Below are positions 52,339 to 60,748 of a DNA stretch of 64,000 bases, in pieces (within the stretch, counting starts at the first letter, position 1; the number at the start of each line of letters is the position of its first letter). The notes beneath the pieces were generated by a model that was not told the origin of the DNA, ran no database searches, and was given only the letters and a program-made list of their open reading frames with translations. Position numbers and translations under genes: made by a program. The stretch is taken from NCBI GenBank assembly GCA_029547805.1, contig JAKPOP010000027.1, positions 62,001-126,000 of the forward strand. The letters are read 5' to 3'. This DNA is from Deltaproteobacteria bacterium. GTDB taxonomy: Bacteria > Myxococcota_A > UBA9042 > DTJE01.

Positions 52339-52929
52339 TCAGGGGCCCGGGACCTCGGGCCTCCGGCACTGATCGACGCCCATCTCCCAGCGATACCCCC
52401 ATCGAAGGTCCTGGAACCGGACCCGGGGAGGAACCCCGGGGCAGCCGGTCTCCTGGGACCAGCCCTCGAACGCGATCCGGACCGTCGAACCACGGCGGTG
52501 GACCTCCCGACGCACCGGGTGCCCCTGGTCGTCCCGGACCTCGGTGACCCGGTGTCCATCCACCTGGCACTGGACCTCGGGACCCTTGAGGCCCGCGGGA
52601 CAGCCGTCGAAGAAGGCCCACCGGACGTCGTCCAGCAGCCTGGCCGGGTCCAGTCGTTCCAGGGCGGGGACGGCGGCCCTGGACCGGACCTGGCGACCCT
52701 GGGCCTGGACGGTCAGCAGGCGCTGCCCCGTGGGGGCCAGCAGCAGCAGGTCCAGGCGATCCCCCCGGCGCTGCACGACGCCGCGGCCCAGAAAGGACTG
52801 CCCCCCGGCCTCCAGCCAGAGGGCGTGATCGACCCTCAGGTCCGGTCCCCCCCAACCCCCGACATCGATCGCTCCGGCCGTTCCGCAGGCGACTCCCGAC
52901 AGGGCCAACCAGAGGGCCGGGTGTCTCAT
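52339..52929 (-). CDS. DUF3261 (ApeN-like) lipoprotein, last gene of the polyene operon
   Basis: A 196-residue protein with the signal HPALWLALSGVAC. The domain has SFLGRGVVQRRGDRLDLLLL and LLTVQAQGRQVRSRAAVPAL, the pattern of the DUF3261 proteins that end the exporter block in aryl polyene clusters. It probably helps move or place the polyene lipid at the outer membrane. Its ATG overlaps the exporter stop (ATGA). Confidence 0.78.
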   Translation of the reverse strand: MRHPALWLALSGVACGTAGAIDVGGWGGPDLRVDHALWLEAGGQSFLGRGVVQRRGDRLDLLLLAPTGQRLLTVQAQGRQVRSRAAVPALERLDPARLLDDVRWAFFDGCPAGLKGPEVQCQVDGHRVTEVRDDQGHPVRREVHRRGSTVRIAFEGWSQETGCPGVPPRVRFQDLRWGYRWEMGVDQCRRPEVPGP

Positions 52930-55319
52930 CGAGGCCTCCGTGCTTCCGCGAGGGCGACCACCGCCAGGGTCCCCACCAGTGCCAGGAGCAGGCCCCCGGC
53001 CACGGTGGTCCCGACCGCCACCAGGGCCCCGGTCCTGGCGAAGGCCATCCCCCCGAAGGCGGCCAGGGTGGTCGCGGCGGCCAGCAGCACGCTGCCGGAG
53101 GACCGGGCGACCTCGTCCGAGGTCGCGGCGTCCAGCAGGAAGATGCCGTAGTCCACCCCCATTCCCAGCACCAGCAGCATCGCCACGCCGTGCAGGAAGT
53201 TCAGGGGATGGCCCAGGAGGGTCAGGGTTCCGGTCACCGAGGCGAGGGCCAGGGCCGAAGGGAGCAGCATCCAGAGGCCTCGCCGGCCCCGCAGGGCGAT
53301 CAGCCAGGCGCCATTGACCAGGAGCCCCACCCACAGCAGGGCGAAGGTCTGGGCCTGGGAGTGGGTGATCAGGCGGGAGACCAGGGCCCCGGGATCCAGC
53401 ACGGTGACCTCCGGGTCCTCGGCCAGGGAGTCCAGGGGGTCCGGGAGGCCGGCAGGCAATGGCCCGGCGAGGGTCACGGCAGCCCAGCCCTCGGGCAGGG
53501 AAAGGAGGAGGCCGTCCCGGGCCTCCGCCAGGGGCGTGTCGTCCAGGTCCTCGGGGCGCAGGGGGGGAACCTGTCCCCGGCGGGCCTGGTCGAGGGCCGT
53601 GAAGAAAGGCTCGAACCGGTCTGGTCGAAACCCCGCTGCGGCCAGGGCCTGCCGGAGGTCGTCCTCCAGGGAGGGGGGCAGGGCCGCCAGGGCCGCCAGG
53701 GTTCGTCGCTGGTGGTCCTCGGAGGGGATCAGGGCGTGGAGGGAGGCGAAGGCGGGGCCCTGGCCGCCCATCCGGAGATTCGCGAGGTGGCGGTGGACCC
53801 GGTCGTTGCATCGGAGCGCCTGCTGGGCGTCGGGACCCGAGCAGACCACCTGCCGGGGCAGGGCCGAGGAAGGCAGCAGGGAGCGGACATGGGCATCGTC
53901 GGCCAGCGTGGCGGGATCGGCATCGTCGAGCGCCCGGGCGTCGGATTCCAGGCGCAGGGCCGGCAGGGCCAGGGCCGGCAGGGCGACGACGATCAACAGG
54001 GGAACGGCCAGGGGCCGGGGCAGGCGGAGGTCGATGCCCCGGGGGGTGCGGGGAGCGGGGAGGCGCCGGAGGATCGGGGGGACGAAGGCCAGCGTGCAGG
54101 CGAAGGCCCCCGCCAGGGCCGTGGCGCAGAAGAGGGCGATCTCCCGGAGCCCCGGATAGGTCGAGAAGATGAGCACGCCGAAGGACGACAGGGAGGTCAG
54201 GAAGCCGGCCCAGAGGCTTCGTCGCAGGGGCCCCGGGAGGCGTCCCGACTCCTGGAAGGCCCGGTCGTGGGAGAGGTGATGGATCAGGTGGACCGGGTAG
54301 TCGATCGCCGCCCCGATCAGGACTCCCCCGAAGGCGAGGGTCAGGCCGTGGACCCGTCCGTGGATCAGCGAGAGGAGTCCCGTGGCCAGGGCCAGTCCGC
54401 CGGCGACGGGGAGCACCACCAGCGGAAGGGGCCGGACCCCCCGGAAGAACAGCAGGAACAGCAGCACCGAGGACAGCGAGGCCACCAGGGAGACCCGGGT
54501 GATGTCCCCCCGGGCCCGCTGCTCCGATTCGACCACGAACCGGGGGAGGCCGGTCAGGCGCAGGGAGGCCCCGGGACAGCGGGCCGGGGCCAGTTCCCCG
54601 AAGATCCTCCGGACCTGGTCCAGCACCTCGCCCTGGCGGGCCGTGTCGAAGGCCGGGGCCTCGGTCTCGGCCAGCAGCAGGGCGCTCTGGAGGTCCTGGG
54701 AGTACCACTGGCCCTGCCAGGTTCGTGGGGAGAGGGCCGAGAGCTCCCGATCCATCCGGTCCAGCAGGTCCCGGGAGAGGAGCAGGGGGTCCTCCGGGGC
54801 CAGGGCCCGATCCATCGCCCCCGAGGGGGAGGCCAGGGACTGCCGGAGATGGTCCAGGGCCTTCCGAACCCCCTCGGGGGAGAAGCGGGCGGGCACGTCC
54901 GACTCGGGGTCCTCGGCGAAGAGGGCGAACCGGCGGGGCCACAGGAGGCCTCGATAGGCCTCGGCGGTTCCCTCGGGGGGGCCACCCCGGACGTGTCGGA
55001 AGAGCCCTGTGGCCACCAGACGGCTCCGAAAGGTGGCCACCAGATCCCCGAAGGCCTCGTCGGGGGCCTGCTGTCCCGCAGGAAGTCCCACGGCCAGCAC
55101 GAGGCCTCGCTGGAAGCCCGAGGCCCGGACCAGCCGCATGAGGGCCAGACGGTCCCGGTCCTCCCCCTCCGGGAGGAACCGGGTGATGTCCGTCTCCAGC
55201 CGGACCGATCGGGACTGCCACAGGGCCAGGCCCAGCAGCAGCCCCAGCAGCATCCGCAGGACGGTCTTTCGGTCAGGGGGTGAAATCAGCCTGTTCCTCC
55301 TCGGGGCTGAAGGGGACAT
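52926..55319 (-). CDS. MMPL-family exporter (ApeM-like)
   Basis: A 797-residue permease with the twofold RND plan. LTLAFGGVLIGAAIDYPVHL in the first half and MLLVLGMGVDYGIFLLDAAT in the second are the two membrane motifs with the family Asp; large periplasmic domains start after the first membrane segment of each half (DITRFLPEGEDRD). In aryl polyene clusters this protein moves the lipid-linked polyene across the inner membrane or the periplasm. ATG 55319 overlaps the LolA-like gene by 47 bp and has only a weak ribosome site. Confidence 0.88.
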   Translation of the reverse strand: MSPSAPRRNRLISPPDRKTVLRMLLGLLLGLALWQSRSVRLETDITRFLPEGEDRDRLALMRLVRASGFQRGLVLAVGLPAGQQAPDEAFGDLVATFRSRLVATGLFRHVRGGPPEGTAEAYRGLLWPRRFALFAEDPESDVPARFSPEGVRKALDHLRQSLASPSGAMDRALAPEDPLLLSRDLLDRMDRELSALSPRTWQGQWYSQDLQSALLLAETEAPAFDTARQGEVLDQVRRIFGELAPARCPGASLRLTGLPRFVVESEQRARGDITRVSLVASLSSVLLFLLFFRGVRPLPLVVLPVAGGLALATGLLSLIHGRVHGLTLAFGGVLIGAAIDYPVHLIHHLSHDRAFQESGRLPGPLRRSLWAGFLTSLSSFGVLIFSTYPGLREIALFCATALAGAFACTLAFVPPILRRLPAPRTPRGIDLRLPRPLAVPLLIVVALPALALPALRLESDARALDDADPATLADDAHVRSLLPSSALPRQVVCSGPDAQQALRCNDRVHRHLANLRMGGQGPAFASLHALIPSEDHQRRTLAALAALPPSLEDDLRQALAAAGFRPDRFEPFFTALDQARRGQVPPLRPEDLDDTPLAEARDGLLLSLPEGWAAVTLAGPLPAGLPDPLDSLAEDPEVTVLDPGALVSRLITHSQAQTFALLWVGLLVNGAWLIALRGRRGLWMLLPSALALASVTGTLTLLGHPLNFLHGVAMLLVLGMGVDYGIFLLDAATSDEVARSSGSVLLAAATTLAAFGGMAFARTGALVAVGTTVAGGLLLALVGTLAVVALAEARRPR

Positions 55320-55947
55320 TGACCTGGACGTTCTCGAGGGTCATCCGGGAGGAGTCCCCGGTGGCCTCGCGTACCAGGACCTCCCGGAGGCTCCCGTCGC
55401 GAGCGATCCGGACCTCGATCCCCCGGACGACCCGGTCCAGCGGGGGCCCCTGGGGAACCAGGCGGACTTCCCATCCCTCGGCCATCCGCAGGGACCGGCA
55501 CCGATACTCCGCTTCGAGTCGGTCCAGGCGGCCCCCGAGGACCTGGATCAGACTGGTCACCACGGCCCGGGCGATCACCGAGGCCCCCAGGTCCAGGGAT
55601 TGGGACCGGCCCAGGTCTGGCTCATGGACCCGCACCTGGGACCCGACCACGATGACCTCTTGGCGTCCCGGGCTTTCCAGGGCATAGTGAAGTCGATCCG
55701 GACGCTGGTAGTACAGGTGGCCTCGGGAGGTCAGCGGCTCGGACAGCAGGTCCACCTCCCGGCGGTCGATGAAGGAGGCCCGGAGGGTGCGGACCTCCTG
55801 GAAGGACCGCACCAGGTCCCGGTCCTGCCGGCAGGGAATCCCCTCCGGGTCCCGAGAGGCGGGGGTCTCCGGGGGGTCACCGGCCCGGGCCGGTGCGGTC
55901 CAGAGCAGGAAGACCAGCCACCATCCGCGCCCGGTCCACGATGTCAT
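55273..55947 (-). CDS. LolA-like outer-membrane carrier protein (ApeL-like)
   Basis: A 224-residue secreted protein (signal GWWLVFLLWTAPARA). ASFIDRREVDLLSEPLTSRG, LYYQRPDRLHYALESPGRQE and VIVVGSQVRVHEPD give the half-barrel strands of LolA. It should carry the polyene or its lipid between membranes with the exporter encoded next. Its start overlaps the end of the thioesterase gene by 71 bp and its end overlaps the exporter start by 47 bp, which is unusually deep overlap. Confidence 0.85.
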   Translation of the reverse strand: MTSWTGRGWWLVFLLWTAPARAGDPPETPASRDPEGIPCRQDRDLVRSFQEVRTLRASFIDRREVDLLSEPLTSRGHLYYQRPDRLHYALESPGRQEVIVVGSQVRVHEPDLGRSQSLDLGASVIARAVVTSLIQVLGGRLDRLEAEYRCRSLRMAEGWEVRLVPQGPPLDRVVRGIEVRIARDGSLREVLVREATGDSSRMTLENVQVNVPFSPEEEQADFTP

Positions 55948-56386
55948 CGGGCAACTCCATCACCAGTTCGAAGGTGTCCGCCGTGAGGGCCACCTGCACC
56001 GTGTAGCCCTCGGCGGCCTTGCGCCGGGTCGTGTCGTCCACGACCTCGTAGGCGATCCAGAGCGATCGATCCGCCTCCACGATGAAGGCCCGGACCCGCG
56101 CCTCGTGGCCCAGGCGCAACGGGGAGAGATAGCGGCACTGGAGGTCCACCACCGGGCAGACCAGGTTCCGGGCCAGCAGTTCCTGGTGCCCGAGGCCCAT
56201 CCGTCGTTCCAGTTCGGTCCGGGCCAGCTCGAAGTACTTCACATAGTGGCCGTGCCAGACCACCTGCATCGCGTCCACGTCGTGGAAGGGGACCCGGAAG
56301 GGGACCTCCGCCACCTGGGCTCCCGGTCGGGGGGCCAGACGCGGGGGCCTCGGGGGGCGGGTCCGGGGGGAGAGCGGTCTGTCCAT
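55877..56386 (-). CDS. Hotdog-fold acyl thioesterase (ApeK-like)
   Basis: A 169-residue 4HBT-type thioesterase. VPFHDVDAMQVVWHGHYVKY holds the catalytic Asp and the His of the YbgC pattern; FELARTELERRMGL and DLQCRYLSPLRLGHEARV follow as expected. It may release or edit acyl chains from the carrier protein. ATG 56386 lies two bases after the stop of the upstream gene (TGACGATG). Confidence 0.88.
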   Translation of the reverse strand: MDRPLSPRTRPPRPPRLAPRPGAQVAEVPFRVPFHDVDAMQVVWHGHYVKYFELARTELERRMGLGHQELLARNLVCPVVDLQCRYLSPLRLGHEARVRAFIVEADRSLWIAYEVVDDTTRRKAAEGYTVQVALTADTFELVMELPDDIVDRARMVAGLPALDRTGPGR

Positions 56387-56388
56387 CG

Positions 56389-58014
56389 TCACCCATCCCA
56401 GAAGGGGAAGAAATGATACCACTGGGTCGGGAAGCGCCGGGCGGCCTCCTCGAGGCCCCGGACGTATTGCATGGCCAGGTCCCTGGTCCGGGCATCCCGG
56501 TCCCTGGTGGGGGCCCCCGGGTCGGCGTCACCGGACTCCAGGGGCCGGAGCACCAGCCGGTAGTCCCTGTGCCCGGTCTTGACCAGGAAGGCCAGCAGCA
56601 CCGGGGCCTTGAGGGCCACGGCGGCCTTGAAGGGACCCAGGGGGAATTCCCGTTCCCGTCCCAGGAAGGGAAGGCGGATTCGGGGGCCGGTGGGCCAGAC
56701 CCGGTCCGCCAGGACCCCGACGTAGTGCCCGGCCTGGATCCGGTCCCGGACGACCAGGAGGGCCTCGACCGCCTCCGCCTCGGACCCCATCGGGATCAGG
56801 GACTCGTGGAAGCGGGGGTCCAGGCGTCGCAGTTCCCGGTAGAGGCCCGTGGAGGGGGCCGCGTGCATCCACATCGAGAAGGAGACCCGTTCGGTGACCG
56901 CGAAGGCCCGGGCCATCTCCAGGGTCCCCAGGTGGGCCCCCAGGACCAGGTGTCCCTTCGGCGGCGCCCCGGGGTCCAGCAACCCATCGGGGGCATCCAC
57001 CGTCAGTCGGAAGATCGAGGCCCGGCCCATCGCCACGAAGGCCCGGTCCAGGATCGACTCGGCGAACGAGAAGATGGTCCGCCAGGCGAGCCCGAAGGAG
57101 GAACGGCCAACGGCCCGGCGGTGGAACTCTTGCAGGGATCGTCGGGCTCCGGGGGCGACCATCGCGTACCAGGTGGCCACGGCGGCCGTCAGGGCCCGGG
57201 CGGCCCGGTACCCTGCCAGTCGTCCCAGGGCCAGCACGATGCGGATGCCGGTCCGGGACCCGACCTCCCGGACCTGGAGCCACCGGGGGACCCTCGGCGC
57301 GAGGTCCGGCGTCCGGGTCCGGCCGCTCCAGCGGGCGAGGCAGAGGCGCGTATGCATCCAGGTCATCCCGAGGTTGTCCCGGAAGGGCCGGAAGTGACTG
57401 CGATGGTGCTCGGGCCCACCGTAGTGCACCCGGGTCGGGAGGCCCCGGACGGGGGTCCCTCGCCACAGGGACCGAACCAGGACCTCCACGTCGAAGTCCA
57501 TCCGGTCGCCCAGGTCCTCCAGGGGAGGCAGGCCCTCGAGGGGATAGAGGCGATAGCCGCACTGGGTGTCCGTCAGGGTTCGATCCCCGGTCTCGACCCG
57601 CCACCAGAACATCCCGAAGCGCCTGCCGAACCGCGATCGACCGGGGGCGTCGGCCTCGAAGACCCGCTCTCCGGTCCAGATCGTCCCCGGTTCCCGATCG
57701 CCGGCCTCGAGGAACCGGGGGATGTCTTCCGGGTCGTGCTGGGCATCGGCATCCATCTGGAGGACATGGGTGCAGCCCAGGGCCCGGGCCGCCCGGAGGC
57801 CGTCCTTCACCGCAGCGCCCTTCCCGCCGTTGTGGGACCGTCGGATCACCACCAGCCCCGGGTCATCGGGGGGCAGGCGGTCCGCGCCGCCGTCGGTGGA
57901 CCCGTCGTCGACCACGATCACCCGATCCAGGTGGGCCCGGAGGGCCGCGGCGACCCCGGCCACCGTCTCCCCGTGGTTGAACAGCGGGATCAGGCCGCAG
58001 ACCCGGATGGCCAT
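56389..58014 (-). CDS. Glycosyltransferase 2 fused to lysophospholipid-type acyltransferase (ApeJ-like)
   Basis: A 541-residue two-domain protein. Residues 1-235 are a GT2 domain: LIPLFNHGETVAGVAAAL, VIVVDDGSTDGG, and LQMDADAQHDPEDIPRFL with the DAD metal motif, then DTQCGYRLYPLEGL. Residues about 290-541 are an HtrB/LpxL-like acyltransferase: LVLGAHLGTLEMARAFA holds the H-x4-E motif, and VGVLADRVWPTGPRIRLPFL is the product-strand region. In aryl polyene clusters this fusion builds the glycolipid anchor and links the polyene. Start and stop codons touch both neighbours (TGATG before it). Confidence 0.92.
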   Translation of the reverse strand: MAIRVCGLIPLFNHGETVAGVAAALRAHLDRVIVVDDGSTDGGADRLPPDDPGLVVIRRSHNGGKGAAVKDGLRAARALGCTHVLQMDADAQHDPEDIPRFLEAGDREPGTIWTGERVFEADAPGRSRFGRRFGMFWWRVETGDRTLTDTQCGYRLYPLEGLPPLEDLGDRMDFDVEVLVRSLWRGTPVRGLPTRVHYGGPEHHRSHFRPFRDNLGMTWMHTRLCLARWSGRTRTPDLAPRVPRWLQVREVGSRTGIRIVLALGRLAGYRAARALTAAVATWYAMVAPGARRSLQEFHRRAVGRSSFGLAWRTIFSFAESILDRAFVAMGRASIFRLTVDAPDGLLDPGAPPKGHLVLGAHLGTLEMARAFAVTERVSFSMWMHAAPSTGLYRELRRLDPRFHESLIPMGSEAEAVEALLVVRDRIQAGHYVGVLADRVWPTGPRIRLPFLGREREFPLGPFKAAVALKAPVLLAFLVKTGHRDYRLVLRPLESGDADPGAPTRDRDARTRDLAMQYVRGLEEAARRFPTQWYHFFPFWDG

Positions 58015-58355
58015 CAGGGGGTCTCCCGGAGGACCTCGCCCGAGGAGACCTCCCCCTCCGGTCCGGCGAGGCGCCACTGGACCTTCGGTCCTTCCCAGGC
58101 CAGCCGCAGGACCAGATCCATCCCTGGCCGGACCGGGGAGGTGAACTTGACCCGGTGGACGGACTGGATGCGCAGGGGCCTCCCGACCACTCTCCCCAGG
58201 ACCCAGGTCACGAGGACCACCTGGGCCACCCCGGGAAGGATCGGTTCCCCGGGGAAGTGCCCCTGGAAGAAGGGACAGTCGCCGGGGACGTGCACCTGGG
58301 CCTCGGCCTGCCGGTCGTCGTGGTCCAGGCGGTCCAGTCGGAAGGGATCGGTCAT
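58014..58355 (-). CDS. Hotdog-fold 3-hydroxyacyl-ACP dehydratase-like protein (ApeI-like), acid residue changed
   Basis: A 113-residue hotdog protein. CPFFQGHFPGEPILPGVAQV is the FabZ/ApeI signature, with the catalytic His in QGHFPG. The second residue of the site, Glu in FabZ (PGVLIVE), is Val here (PGVAQVV), so activity is in doubt. IQSVHRVKFTSPVRPG follows as usual. ATG 58355 overlaps the stop of the ketosynthase fusion and its stop overlaps the glycosyltransferase start. Confidence 0.82.
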   Translation of the reverse strand: MTDPFRLDRLDHDDRQAEAQVHVPGDCPFFQGHFPGEPILPGVAQVVLVTWVLGRVVGRPLRIQSVHRVKFTSPVRPGMDLVLRLAWEGPKVQWRLAGPEGEVSSGEVLRETP

Positions 58356-60748
58356 CGGGGGCGCTCCTCTTCCGGGGGCCCCAGCACGACGGCCCAGTGG
58401 GCCCCCAGGGGCGACGATCCCAGGACCACCACCGGCTCGGAGAGGCCCGCCTCTGGAACCTCTCCCAGGAGGGCCACCAGGGCCAGCAGCGCCGAGGTGG
58501 CATCGGCGTAGCCCGCCAGGTCCACGGTGTCCAGGCATCGGGGGCCGTCCCCGCCGCCAAAGACCTCCGCGAGGGCCGCTCGGTCCCGGTGGCCCCCCGC
58601 GCCGCCTGCCGGGGCCCAGGCCACCGCCGCGATGTCCTGGGGTCGCAGGCCGGCCCGCTCCAGGGCCTCCCGGAGGACTGCGACGCGTCCTGCCCCGCCC
58701 TCGTCGGGACCCTGGATCGTCCCCGGGTCCGTCGCCCCGGCGATCCCGAGCACCTCGGCCCGGGCCCGGGCGCCTCGGGCACCGGCGGTGCCAGCCTCCT
58801 CCAGCAACACTGCCGCGGCTCCCTCTCCCAGGAGGCGACGCCGCCAGCCCCCTCCCCCCTCCAGGGTGGGGTCCGGAGGCAGCCACCCCGCCGAGTCCTC
58901 GTCCTGGAAACGCGCCTCGAAGACCTCGTCGGCGGCGGCGGCCACGACCCCGCTTCCGTGGCCCAGCAGGATGGCCTGCGCCGCGACGGCCAGCGCCGCC
59001 ACCCCCGACTGGGGCCCCGTGGCCAGCGTGGTGGAGTGGCCCCGGAGATAGAGGGCCTGGGAGACGTAGCCCCCGACGCTGTTGGCGACGCTCTCGGCGA
59101 ATCCGACGGGATCGGCCAGGCGGTTCGTGGTGCTCCAGACCCGCCGCAGCAGCGGCTCCTCCGAAGGGCCCACGTGGACTCCCATCACCAGCCCGAAAGG
59201 TTCCAGGGTCCGGGGACGCAGCGGCAGTCCCGACGACTCCAGGGCCTCCTTCACCGCCAGGGTGGCCATCCGGCTGATGGGGTTCATCCCCCGGAGGTCG
59301 ATGCGCCGGTCCGCGCTACGCCAGTCCACCGGCGGGACCAGACCGGCCCGCCGGCAGCGGCACCGGGACACGTCGAATCGGTCCACTTCCCGAATGGAGC
59401 CACGCCCCTCCCGGAGACCCTCTCCCAGGGCCTCGGCGCCGATCCCGAAGGGGCTCACCGCGCCGATGCCCGTCACGACGACCCGGAATCGGGGCCGTGG
59501 GGAGGGCTCCCGGTCCGGCCGGGGAGGGACCGCCACTGCCAGGGCGGCGTTGTTGCCGCTGAAGGCCAGGTTCAGTTTCAGGAAGCAGGAGGTTCGTGCG
59601 GGCCGGGGTTCGGGTCCCACCACGTCCAGCCGGACCCCGGCCCGGGGCCCCCGAAAGTGCAGGGTCGGGGGGACGAACCCGTTGCGCAGTCCCACCACCG
59701 AGGCGGTCGCCTCGAGGACTCCGGCCGCCCCCAGCGTGTGTCCCAGGAAGGACTTCAGGGAGGTCACCGGCACCACTCGGTCCCCCATCAGCCGGAGCAG
59801 CGCCCGTGCCTCGGACCGGTCATTGGCCTCGGTGCCGGTGCCGTGGGCGTGGATGTGGTCCAGGTCCTCTGGAGCGAGGCCGGCGCGTTCCATGGCCGCC
59901 CGGAGAGCCCGGAAGGCCCCTTCTCCCTGGGGCTCCGGGGCCGTGAGGTGATGGGCGTCGGCCGAGAGGCCATAGGACAGCACCTCGGCCAGGCAGGTCG
60001 CTCCCCGCCGGAGGGCGTGGTCCCGGGACTCGACGACCCAGAAACCGGCCCCCTCCCCGAGGTTCATTCCCGCCTCCTGAGGCGTCCCGGAAAATGGGCG
60101 GCAGGGCCCCGGCTCGGCCATCGCCTTCACCGACGAGAATCCGGCGAAGGTGGTCAGGCAAAGGGAATCGGAGCCGCCGGCCAGCACCACGTCGGCCAGG
60201 TCGGCCTGGATGAGGTCCAGGGCCAGGCCCAGGGCATTGGTGGAGGAGGAACAGGCCGTCGTGACGACGACCAGGGGACCCCGGACCCCAAAGGCCCCGC
60301 CCAGTGCCTGCCCCAGCGCCGCGTAGCGCATCCGGACCGCATCGGCCTCGTCCAGGGGGGACCCGGGGTCGGCGATCCGGGCCCGCCAGCGCTCCTCGAC
60401 GGTCCGAAGGCTGCCGTTGCAGGTCCCGACGGAGATCGCGCTCCGGAGGGACGAGAGGTCCGCCGGCAGTCCTGCATGGTCCAGTGCCTGCCGGGCCGCC
60501 GCCAGGGCCAGGAGCAGGTATCGGTCCCGCCAGGCGTCGGCCAGCCCGGGGCCAAGGGCCTGCTCCGGGTCGAACCCCTGCACCTCTCCGGCCAGGTGGC
60601 TCCGGAAGGGGGTGGTGTCGAAGGCCCGCACCGGCACGATTCCGCACCGGCCTTCCCGCAGGGCCGTTTCGAACGAGGCCAGGTCGGTCCCGATGGGGCT
60701 CACGACCCCGATCCCGGTCACGACGGCCCTTCGGAGGTCCCGGGTCAT
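58352..60748 (-). CDS. Ketosynthase fused to a catalytically dead ketosynthase (KS-CLF fusion)
   Basis: A 798-residue protein made of two FabF-like halves. The first (1-405) has a full triad: Cys166 in VTTACSSS, His302 in HAHGTGTEAND and His337 in FLGHTLGAAG. The second (from about 415, RFRVVVTGIGAVSPFGIG) keeps the fold phrases but has TLATGPQSGVAAL, where ungapped alignment puts Pro579 at the Cys position followed by Gln580, and its HGTGT loop is AWAPAGGAGGHRD. So it looks like a chain-length-factor-type partner. Type II polyene systems use a KS with a separate CLF; here both are on one chain. ATG 60748 overlaps the radical SAM stop (ATGA). Confidence 0.9.
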   Translation of the reverse strand: MTRDLRRAVVTGIGVVSPIGTDLASFETALREGRCGIVPVRAFDTTPFRSHLAGEVQGFDPEQALGPGLADAWRDRYLLLALAAARQALDHAGLPADLSSLRSAISVGTCNGSLRTVEERWRARIADPGSPLDEADAVRMRYAALGQALGGAFGVRGPLVVVTTACSSSTNALGLALDLIQADLADVVLAGGSDSLCLTTFAGFSSVKAMAEPGPCRPFSGTPQEAGMNLGEGAGFWVVESRDHALRRGATCLAEVLSYGLSADAHHLTAPEPQGEGAFRALRAAMERAGLAPEDLDHIHAHGTGTEANDRSEARALLRLMGDRVVPVTSLKSFLGHTLGAAGVLEATASVVGLRNGFVPPTLHFRGPRAGVRLDVVGPEPRPARTSCFLKLNLAFSGNNAALAVAVPPRPDREPSPRPRFRVVVTGIGAVSPFGIGAEALGEGLREGRGSIREVDRFDVSRCRCRRAGLVPPVDWRSADRRIDLRGMNPISRMATLAVKEALESSGLPLRPRTLEPFGLVMGVHVGPSEEPLLRRVWSTTNRLADPVGFAESVANSVGGYVSQALYLRGHSTTLATGPQSGVAALAVAAQAILLGHGSGVVAAAADEVFEARFQDEDSAGWLPPDPTLEGGGGWRRRLLGEGAAAVLLEEAGTAGARGARARAEVLGIAGATDPGTIQGPDEGGAGRVAVLREALERAGLRPQDIAAVAWAPAGGAGGHRDRAALAEVFGGGDGPRCLDTVDLAGYADATSALLALVALLGEVPEAGLSEPVVVLGSSPLGAHWAVVLGPPEEERPR

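Noticed and set aside
58352..60748. The second half as a KSQ decarboxylating domain
   Set aside because: Ungapped alignment puts Pro, not Gln, at the Cys position, and the His motifs are lost, so a structural CLF-like role fits better.
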